NCBI GenBank assembly: GCA_964350875.1
Contig: CAYGLT010000055.1
Location: 1-16,168, forward strand
Origin: JAHBXC01 sp964350875
GTDB lineage: Bacteria; Planctomycetota; Phycisphaerae; Phycisphaerales; UBA1924
Reading direction: 5' to 3'
DNA length: 16,168 bases
Shown here in pieces: positions 1 to 7,768 of the stretch (its first letter is position 1; each line of letters begins with the position of its first letter). The position numbers and the translations under genes are program-made. The notes beneath the pieces were generated by a model. That model did not search any database, was not told the DNA's origin, and saw only the letters and a list, made by a program, of their open reading frames with translations.

Positions 1-45
1 ACCCTCAAGAGGATCGCCGGCTACCAAACAGATCGCGAATTTCAA

Positions 46-119
<74 letters not shown>

Positions 120-130
120 GTCAGTGGCGG

Positions 131-159
131 AGAATAGGCGGACCGCCCTCTCGGTTCAA
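131..159 (-). promoter_or_regulatory. Sigma-70-type promoter of tRNA-fMet
   Basis: On the minus strand TTGAAC (154-159) and TATTCT (131-136) are separated by exactly 17 bp, each matching four of six consensus positions. Transcription would start near 124, about five bases before the mature tRNA 5' end at 119. The position fits, but both hexamers are imperfect, so this is a prediction. Confidence 0.5.
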
Positions 160-175
160 GGTTCGTGAGGAATGT

Positions 176-210
176 CCCCCACACGCGTCGTGCCCCCACC
201 CCCACACGCG
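176..210. repeat. 12-bp direct repeat between tRNA-fMet and sufB
   Basis: The 12-mer CCCCCACACGCG occurs at 176-187 and again at 199-210, 23 bp start to start, which is close to two helical turns. It lies in a C-rich stretch between the two divergent transcription units. No function can be assigned; a tandem protein-binding site or simple C-rich repetition are both possible. Confidence 0.4.
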
Positions 211-279
211 GCCCCGAGGCGGGCCCGGCGCTTCGCTCCTCCCCCCGGCCTTTGACCGCAGTTTCAGGGCGTCCAACCC

Positions 280-309
280 TTGCCTTTCTTCGAATGATTC
301 TAAGAATCA
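280..309 (+). promoter_or_regulatory. Possible suf operon promoter with 7-1-7 palindrome operator
   Basis: Positions 295-309 read TGATTCT-A-AGAATCA, a perfect 7-1-7 inverted repeat. This is the geometry of Fur-family operators, and its outer TGAT/ATCA match the Fur-box consensus. A weak promoter can be drawn with -35 TTGCCT (280-285), a 16-bp spacer and -10 AAGAAT (302-307), which puts the palindrome over the -10 and predicts a start near 314 with a leader of about 55 bases. A repressor bound here would block the promoter. Iron control of suf operons by Fur-type or Rrf2-type regulators is known in other bacteria; which regulator binds here is not determined. Confidence 0.45.
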
Positions 310-369
310 GGTGCAAGCGACCGCCGACCACCCGCCCCCGCCACCCCTGCCCAGCGAGGCCCCTCCGAC

Positions 370-1815
<1,446 letters not shown>

Positions 1816-1828
1816 CGCCCGGCCATCG

Positions 1829-2137
1829 ATGAACGAAGGCTTCACTCCAATCATGCGCGAGAGCGAAGTGCCCCGGGGCGAAGGCCGCCTCGTGGTGCTC
1901 GGCGCCAAGCGCCTGGCCGTGTTCAACACCGAGCAGGGCTTCTTCGCGTGCGACGACGAATGCCCCCACGCGGGCGGCTCGCTCTCCGACGGCCCGGTGA
2001 CGAACTGCTCGGTCGTCTGCCCTCTGCATTTCTGGGAGTTCGATCTTCGCTCCGGCGAGTACGCGGACGACCCCACCACCGTGATCCAAACCTACGAGAC
2101 GAAGGTCATCGACGGCCGCGTCTGCGTGAAACTCTGA
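1829..2137 (+). CDS. Rieske [2Fe-2S] ferredoxin, NirD-like, within the suf operon
   Basis: This small soluble protein (102 residues) is a single Rieske domain. The ligands are visible as C45-P-H47, sixteen residues, then C64-P-L-H67, the standard CxH-x16-CxxH pattern for a [2Fe-2S] cluster held by two Cys and two His. The extra disulfide cysteines of high-potential Rieske proteins (as in CTHLGC and CPCHGS) are absent, so it resembles NirD and dioxygenase-type ferredoxins. Cys41 and Cys60 are additional. It lies 13 bp after sufB and 22 bp before sufC. Actinobacterial suf operons also carry a Rieske-like ferredoxin beside sufC, so a role as electron donor for cluster assembly is reasonable but inferred. 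The start at 1829 keeps the first strand of the fold; a second ATG at 1853 would remove it. Confidence 0.9.
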   Translation: MNEGFTPIMRESEVPRGEGRLVVLGAKRLAVFNTEQGFFACDDECPHAGGSLSDGPVTNCSVVCPLHFWEFDLRSGEYADDPTTVIQTYETKVIDGRVCVKL

Positions 2138-2159
2138 CCGAATCCGAGACCCCCGAACC

Positions 2160-2939
<780 letters not shown>

Positions 2940-2959
2940 ACGACACCGGTGAGAACGAC

Positions 2960-4333
2960 ATGAGCACACTCGCAGCCCGATCCGCGCACCACGACCACGA
3001 CGCCCCGCTCGGCGCCATCACGATGGACAACATCGCCGATGCGCTCCAACGCGCCCACGAAGCCACCGACCCCGACTGGCTCGTCGCCCTGCGCACCGAG
3101 TCACTCGAGCGGTTCCGGGAGTTCGGCCTCCCAACGACGAAGCACGAGGAGTGGCGCTACACCAACCTCAAGCCGATCCGCGACCTTGAGTTCGTGCTCG
3201 AGGCCGACGATCCGGAGGACATGGTCGCCCTCCGCGATCTCGCGGCGCCGGTCGACAACGCCCTGCGCGTGTTCGTGCTGAACGGGCGCGTCGTTCCCGA
3301 ACTCTCGAACCTTGATGCGCTCCCTTCGGGACTCACGGTCGAACCCCTCCGCGACGCGTTGACCTCCGCAGACGACGCGCTCCGGTCGACGCTCACCGAC
3401 TCCATCGAGAACGCCCGTGACGGCGTCGAAGCCCTCGCCGGCGCGCTGATCCGCGACGGGCTCGTGATCCGCGTCGCCGCCGACGCCGTGATCGACCGTC
3501 CGCTCGCGATCACCTACGCGACCACGAGCACCGAGACTCCGTTGCTCAACGCGCCGCGCACCGTCGTGCTCGCCGAGGAGCGTTCGAGCGTCGTCATCGT
3601 CGAGGAGCACCTCGGCGAGATGGGCGCCGTGTACCTGACGGCTGGCGCGTGCGATGTCCGCGTCGCCGCGAACGCACGCGTGGAACACTGCATGCTCGGC
3701 CGCGACAGCGAGGCCGCGTACCACATCACCACGCTCCGCGCGGTGCAGGACGCCGACTCGTACTTCGCCAGCCACCGCGTCATCACCAACGGGAAGATGG
3801 TGCGCAACAATGTCTGGTCGATCCTGAACGGCGAGCGCGCAGAGTCCTCGCTCGACGGGCTGTACCTGGGCATCAACAAGCAGCACCTCGACAACCACAT
3901 GCGCGTCAACCACATGGCGCCGAACTGCCCGAGCCGCCAGTACTACCGGGGCATCCTGGGCGATTCGGCGCGCGGCGTGTTCACCGGGCGCATCTTCGTC
4001 GATCAGATCGCCCAGAAGACCGACGCCTACCAGAACAACGCGAACCTGCTGCTCTCCGACACCGCCGCGGCCACCGCTCGCCCCCAACTCGAGATCTACG
4101 CCGACGATGTGAAGTGCTCGCACGGCGCCACGACGGGCGAGATGAACGAGGACGCGCTGTTCTACCTTCGCGCCCGGGGCATCCCCGAGTCCGACGCGCG
4201 GCTGTTGCTGCTCTTCGCCTTCGCCGCCGAGAACACCGAGCGACTGCCCATCGAATCGCTGCGCCAGTTCACCAAGTCGATCATCGATTCGCGTCTGCGC
4301 GACGCCGTCGCGCGCGGGCTGCTCCCCTCCTGA
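2960..4333 (+). CDS. sufD: Fe-S cluster assembly protein SufD
   Basis: SufD is the SufB paralogue that pairs with it in SufBC2D and contributes to iron entry and complex stability. The 457-residue protein has the N-terminal HEEWRYTN motif (62-69) and the C-terminal beta-helix core with DNHMRVNHMAPNC, the QIAQKTDAYQNN segment and DDVKCSHGATTG. His388 in CSHGA corresponds to E. coli SufD His360, important for iron acquisition, and Cys386 precedes it. The ATG at 2960 is preferred because GGTGAG (2948-2953) stands six bases upstream. A GTG at 2936 overlapping the sufC stop by four bases would add eight residues and cannot be excluded. The N-terminal HHDHD cluster is unusual but its importance is unknown. 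Confidence 0.95.
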   Translation: MSTLAARSAHHDHDAPLGAITMDNIADALQRAHEATDPDWLVALRTESLERFREFGLPTTKHEEWRYTNLKPIRDLEFVLEADDPEDMVALRDLAAPVDNALRVFVLNGRVVPELSNLDALPSGLTVEPLRDALTSADDALRSTLTDSIENARDGVEALAGALIRDGLVIRVAADAVIDRPLAITYATTSTETPLLNAPRTVVLAEERSSVVIVEEHLGEMGAVYLTAGACDVRVAANARVEHCMLGRDSEAAYHITTLRAVQDADSYFASHRVITNGKMVRNNVWSILNGERAESSLDGLYLGINKQHLDNHMRVNHMAPNCPSRQYYRGILGDSARGVFTGRIFVDQIAQKTDAYQNNANLLLSDTAAATARPQLEIYADDVKCSHGATTGEMNEDALFYLRARGIPESDARLLLLFAFAAENTERLPIESLRQFTKSIIDSRLRDAVARGLLPS

Positions 4334-4344
4334 TCGGACCCACG

Positions 4345-5229
4345 ATGAGCCGCGACTACGCCAATCCCGATGTGCTCGTCTCCACCGAGTGGGTGGATGA
4401 GCACCGCGCCGACACGAAGAACATCCGCGTCGTCGAGTCGGACGAGGATGTCCTGCTCTACAACACCGGGCACATCCCCGAAGCGGTGAAGATCGACTGG
4501 CACAACGACCTCCAGCACCCGGTGAAGCGCGACTACATCGATCCCGCCGCGTTCGCGGAAATGTGCGGCCGCCTCGGCATCTCCAACGACACGACCGTCG
4601 TGTTCTACGGCGACAAGTCGAACTGGTGGGCGTGCTACGCGTTCTGGGCGTTCAAACTCTACGGCCACAAGGACTGCCGCCTGATGAACGGCGGACGCGC
4701 GAAGTGGTTCGCCGAGAACCGCGCGATCACGACCACCACGCCGAAGTATGCGCCGGCGAACTACGCGACGCCCTCGGCGGTCGACGAACGCCACCGCGCG
4801 TTCCGCGACGACACGCTCAAGCACTCGAACGCCGGCCTGCCCTTGATCGATGTCCGCTCGCCGAGCGAGTTCACGGGCGAGACGCTCCACATGCCCGACT
4901 ACCCCCAGGAAGGCGCGCTGCGCGGCGGGCATATCCCCGGCGCGCGCAGCGTTCCGTGGGCGAAGGCAGCGAACGAGGACGGGACCTTCAAGTCGCGCGA
5001 CGAACTCGAACGGCTCTACTTCGAGCACGCCGGGCTCGACCCCGACGACGATGTCATCGCCTATTGCCGCATCGGCGAGCGTTCGAGCCACACCTGGTTC
5101 GTGCTCCACCACCTGCTCGGCATGAAGAAGGTGCGCAACTACGACGGCTCCTGGACCGAGTGGGGTAACCTCGTCGGGATGCCCATCGAGACGGGCAAGG
5201 GAACGCCCGCTCCCGCCAGCGCGGGCTGA
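4345..5229 (+). CDS. Two-domain thiosulfate sulfurtransferase (SseA/CysA-type rhodanese)
   Basis: Rhodaneses of this kind move the sulfane sulfur of thiosulfate onto an active-site cysteine and then to an acceptor. The 294-residue protein has two rhodanese domains. The N-terminal one (about 12-130) is catalytically dead, with D90 (in YGDKSNWWA) at the usual cysteine position. The C-terminal one (about 155-285) carries DVRSPSEF (from D169) and the active loop C241-R-I-G-E-R. A CR-type loop is typical of thiosulfate enzymes, in contrast to the CGSG loop of mercaptopyruvate enzymes. The long shared motif around SSHTWF and YDGSW groups it with mycobacterial SseA/CysA proteins. It starts 11 bp after sufD and ends 7 bp before sufE. 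In mycobacteria sseA also neighbours a sufE-like gene, so it probably works with SufE. No signal peptide is seen, so it is cytosolic. Confidence 0.92.
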   Translation: MSRDYANPDVLVSTEWVDEHRADTKNIRVVESDEDVLLYNTGHIPEAVKIDWHNDLQHPVKRDYIDPAAFAEMCGRLGISNDTTVVFYGDKSNWWACYAFWAFKLYGHKDCRLMNGGRAKWFAENRAITTTTPKYAPANYATPSAVDERHRAFRDDTLKHSNAGLPLIDVRSPSEFTGETLHMPDYPQEGALRGGHIPGARSVPWAKAANEDGTFKSRDELERLYFEHAGLDPDDDVIAYCRIGERSSHTWFVLHHLLGMKKVRNYDGSWTEWGNLVGMPIETGKGTPAPASAG

Positions 5230-5236
5230 GTTTCGC

Positions 5237-5674
5237 ATGACACGATCGATCGACGACATCGCCGCCGATTTCTCCGCCGTGGACGAGGAACTCCGGCTGG
5301 CGATGCTGCTTGACTTTGCGAAGAAACTCCCGCCGCTCCCGCCCGAACTCGAAGCGCAAAAGGACCTCGACGCCAACCGCGTGCACGAATGCATGACGCC
5401 CGTGCATCTCTGGGTGCTCCCCGACGACGAGAACCCGGGGGCAGTGCGATTGCGCATCGCCGTGGCCGAGGAAGCCCCGACGGTGAAGGGGATCCTCTCG
5501 ATTCTCGTGCATGCGTACGACCGTTCCACGCCGGCGCTGATCGCGACTATCCCGGCGGACTTGCTCTCGCGGCTCGGGCTCTCGTCGTGCATCAGGATGA
5601 ACCGGGCGGTCGGGCTCAACGCCATCATCGCGCGGATAAAGCGCGAAGCGGCCGCCGCGGGGAGTGCAGCGTGA
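5237..5674 (+). CDS. sufE: Sulfur acceptor protein SufE
   Basis: SufE proteins receive persulfide sulfur on a single loop cysteine and deliver it to SufB. The 145-residue product has the family length and fold pattern: an N-terminal helix, a proline-rich turn (LPPLPPEL, 31-38), and the acceptor Cys52 in RVHECMTPVHLW, equivalent to Cys51 of E. coli SufE. The C-terminal part (RLGLSSCIRMNRAVGL) also matches the family. The HECMTP loop is closer to actinobacterial SufE proteins (ECQTP-like) than to the E. coli GCQSQ loop. The gene sits between the rhodanese and sufS and its stop overlaps the sufS GTG start by four bases. Its donor may be SufS, the rhodanese, or both; the operon also encodes SufU, the alternative acceptor. 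Confidence 0.92.
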   Translation: MTRSIDDIAADFSAVDEELRLAMLLDFAKKLPPLPPELEAQKDLDANRVHECMTPVHLWVLPDDENPGAVRLRIAVAEEAPTVKGILSILVHAYDRSTPALIATIPADLLSRLGLSSCIRMNRAVGLNAIIARIKREAAAAGSAA

Positions 5675-6921
5675 CGCACACCGCCGACGACAGGCAGTCT
5701 CTTGCCGCGTTCGATGTCGAATCGATCCGCGCGCACTTCCCGATCCTGTCCCGCGAAGTCCGCGGCAAGCCGCTCGTCTACCTCGACAACGCCGCGACGA
5801 CGCACAAGCCGGAATCGGTGATCGAGGCGCAGGCGGACTTCTACCGCAACCACAACTCGAACGCGAACCGCGGCGTGCACACGCTCGGGCACGAAGCCAC
5901 CCTCGCGTTCGATTCGGCGCGTCGCGCCGTCGCGCGATTCATCAACGCCGAGTCCACAGACGAGATCATCTTCACACAAGGCGCCACTGCTGCGCTGAAC
6001 CTCGCGGCGCACTCGCTCGGCACACTCCTGCTCCGGCAGGGCGACGAGATTCTGCTCACGGAGATGGAGCACCACGCGAACATCGTTCCGTGGCAGATGA
6101 TCGCGCAGCGCATCGGCGCGACCGTCCGCGCGATTCCGGTGCTCGACAACGGCGATCTCGACCTTGGGTCGCTGGATTCGCTCCTCACGGAACGCACCAG
6201 GATCGTGTCGCTCACGCATGTGTCGAATGTGCTGGGCACGAGGAATCCGATCGCGAGGATCGCGGAACGCGCCCACGCCGTCGGAGCGGTCGTGGTCGTG
6301 GACGGCTGCCAGGCCGTCGCGCACGAGCGCGTCGATGTCCGATCGCTCGGCGCCGACATGTACGCGTTCGGCGCGCACAAGATGTACGGGCCGCAGGGCG
6401 TGGGCGTGCTGTGGGCCCGGCGCGGCCTGCTCGAACGGCTCCCTCCTTACCAGACCGGCGGCGGGATGATCCGTCGCGTCTCGTTCAGCGAGACCACCTT
6501 CGCCGATCCGCCGGCGCGTTTCGAGGCCGGGACGCCGAACATCGCGGGCGCGGTCGGGTTGGCGGCGGCGATCGAGTTCATGTCGTCGATGGGCGACGCC
6601 GCCATCGCGCACGAGCGTGCGCTGCACGATCGCATGCGTGAGGGGCTGCTCAACATCGGCGGTGTCTCGCTGCTCGCAAGCGGCGGCGACCGAGCGCCCC
6701 TCGAGTCGTTCACGCTCGAGGGCGGCCACCCGCACGACATCGCCACGATTCTTGATCTGCAAGGCGTGGCGGTCCGCGCCGGGCACCACTGCGCCCAGCC
6801 GCTCATGGAACGCTTCGGCGTTCCCGCGACGATCCGTGCTTCTGTGGCGTGCTACAACACCGTCGACGAGATCGACGCGTTCCTTGCCGCGCTCGGCGGC
6901 GCTGCGGAGGCTTTGCGATGA
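5671..6921 (+). CDS. sufS: Cysteine desulfurase SufS
   Basis: SufS is the PLP-dependent class V aminotransferase-fold enzyme that takes sulfur from cysteine, leaving alanine and an enzyme persulfide. The 416-residue protein shows the N-terminal YLDNAATTHKP motif, the PLP-binding Lys237 in FGAHKMYGPQG, and the catalytic Cys374 in RAGHHCAQP, with the RAGHHCAQP loop of group II enzymes. His355 in HPHD lies 19 residues before the cysteine. It matches by spacing the B. subtilis SufS His342 that exchanges a Zn ligand with SufU, a position where E. coli SufS has a different sequence. The start is a GTG at 5671 overlapping the sufE stop; GGAG at 5661-5664 supports it and no upstream ATG gives a sensible N-terminus. 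The stop overlaps the sufU ATG. Confidence 0.95.
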   Translation: MTHTADDRQSLAAFDVESIRAHFPILSREVRGKPLVYLDNAATTHKPESVIEAQADFYRNHNSNANRGVHTLGHEATLAFDSARRAVARFINAESTDEIIFTQGATAALNLAAHSLGTLLLRQGDEILLTEMEHHANIVPWQMIAQRIGATVRAIPVLDNGDLDLGSLDSLLTERTRIVSLTHVSNVLGTRNPIARIAERAHAVGAVVVVDGCQAVAHERVDVRSLGADMYAFGAHKMYGPQGVGVLWARRGLLERLPPYQTGGGMIRRVSFSETTFADPPARFEAGTPNIAGAVGLAAAIEFMSSMGDAAIAHERALHDRMREGLLNIGGVSLLASGGDRAPLESFTLEGGHPHDIATILDLQGVAVRAGHHCAQPLMERFGVPATIRASVACYNTVDEIDAFLAALGGAAEALR

Positions 6922-7364
6922 GCGCTGAACTGCGTGATCTGTACACGGAGACCCTCCTCGATCACAGCCGCTCGAAGCGCAACAAGCGTGAACTTCCAAC
7001 CCCGCCCGCGGCAAGCACGGAAGGCGACAACCCACTCTGCGGCGACCGGGTAACGATGTTCGTCCGCATCGAGAACGGCACGGTCAGCGACGCGAGTTTC
7101 ACCGGGACGGGTTGCGCGATCTCGCTCGCGTCAGCGTCGATGGCCTGCGACGCGATCCGCGGCAAGCCGGTCGAGCACGCGCGTTCCATCGCCGACGCGT
7201 TCGTGGCGCACCTGCTCGGCGGGGAGTTCGACGCGACGCTGCTTCCAGAAGAACTCGCCGCGCTCTCGGGCGTCGGTGAATTCCCGATGCGGGTGAAGTG
7301 CGCGACGCTCGCCTGGCGCGCGATGCGCGATTCGCTCGCTGCGCAGACGGAGGCCCGCCCATGA
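6918..7364 (+). CDS. sufU: Zn-dependent sulfurtransferase SufU
   Basis: SufU is an IscU-fold protein that in Gram-positive bacteria acts as a zinc-dependent sulfur acceptor for SufS rather than as a scaffold. The 148-residue protein has Cys41 and Asp43 (NPLCGD), Cys66 (GTGCAIS) and Cys128 (RVKCATL). These four match both the identity and the numbering of the Zn ligands of B. subtilis SufU. An insertion of roughly 18 residues between Cys66 and Cys128, relative to IscU, is also typical of SufU. ATG at 6918 overlaps the sufS stop (ATGA), with a strong GGAGG at 6906-6910. Its stop overlaps the sufT start in the same way, so translation of the three genes is probably coupled. Confidence 0.95.
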   Translation: MSAELRDLYTETLLDHSRSKRNKRELPTPPAASTEGDNPLCGDRVTMFVRIENGTVSDASFTGTGCAISLASASMACDAIRGKPVEHARSIADAFVAHLLGGEFDATLLPEELAALSGVGEFPMRVKCATLAWRAMRDSLAAQTEARP

Positions 7365-7753
7365 GTGGTGAATCATTGCGCGAACCGATCCTCAAGGCGC
7401 TCCGCAAGGTCTTCGATCCGGAGTTGCCCATCAACGTGTACGACCTCGGCCTGATCTACGAGTTGTCGATTGACGAATCCGCTTGCGTGCGGATCCTGAT
7501 GACGCTCACGGCGCCGAACTGCCCTGTGGCCGACCAGATCGTCCGGAGCGTCGAGCAGGCGGTGCGCGGCGTCGAAGGGGTGAGCCAAGTGAGCGTCACG
7601 CTGACCTTCGATCCCCCCTGGTCGGCCGAACGCATGACCGAAGTCGCGCAGATCGAACTCGAGGCGATGGGCATCGACCCGCGCAGACCGAGCGACTTTC
7701 ACACGAATCGTCCGACGGGGCTCACGATCGGCCGGAAACCGACCGGGCGTTGA
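7361..7753 (+). CDS. sufT: Fe-S protein maturation factor SufT (DUF59/MIP18 family)
   Basis: SufT belongs to the MIP18/DUF59 family, which assists late Fe-S cluster delivery to client proteins; it usually ends suf operons in Gram-positive bacteria. The 130-residue protein carries the family motif DPELPINVYDLGLIYEL and the conserved cysteine Cys54 in TAPNCP, followed by VTLTFDPPWS. The N- and C-terminal extensions are short, and there is no attached ParA/Mrp ATPase domain. Start ATG at 7361 overlaps the sufU stop by four bases and has GGAGG at 7349-7353. It is the last gene of the operon and ends 15 bp from the end of the convergent gene. There is no clear intrinsic terminator between them. 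Confidence 0.93.
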   Translation: MSGESLREPILKALRKVFDPELPINVYDLGLIYELSIDESACVRILMTLTAPNCPVADQIVRSVEQAVRGVEGVSQVSVTLTFDPPWSAERMTEVAQIELEAMGIDPRRPSDFHTNRPTGLTIGRKPTGR

Positions 7754-7768
7754 CGCGCGCACCGTGGA

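Noticed and set aside
1..45. Possible tRNA terminator or further gene downstream of tRNA-fMet
   Set aside because: No hairpin with a U-tract on the minus strand and too short to judge coding content.
295..309. Reading the palindrome as an IscR or SufR site
   Set aside because: The sequence lacks the CC...GG spacing of IscR sites and the CAAC-N6-GTTG pattern of SufR sites; Fur-type geometry fits better.
4162..7035. A 957-codon open frame on the minus strand opposite sufD, the rhodanese, sufE, sufS and sufU
   Set aside because: It runs antisense to well-recognised genes; its Arg/Asp/Val-rich translation has no recognisable domain. Long antisense frames are expected from GC-biased third positions.
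7729..7745. Hairpin CGGCCGG-AAA-CCGACCG at the end of sufT as a terminator
   Set aside because: It has a central mismatch, lies inside the coding sequence and lacks a U-tract.
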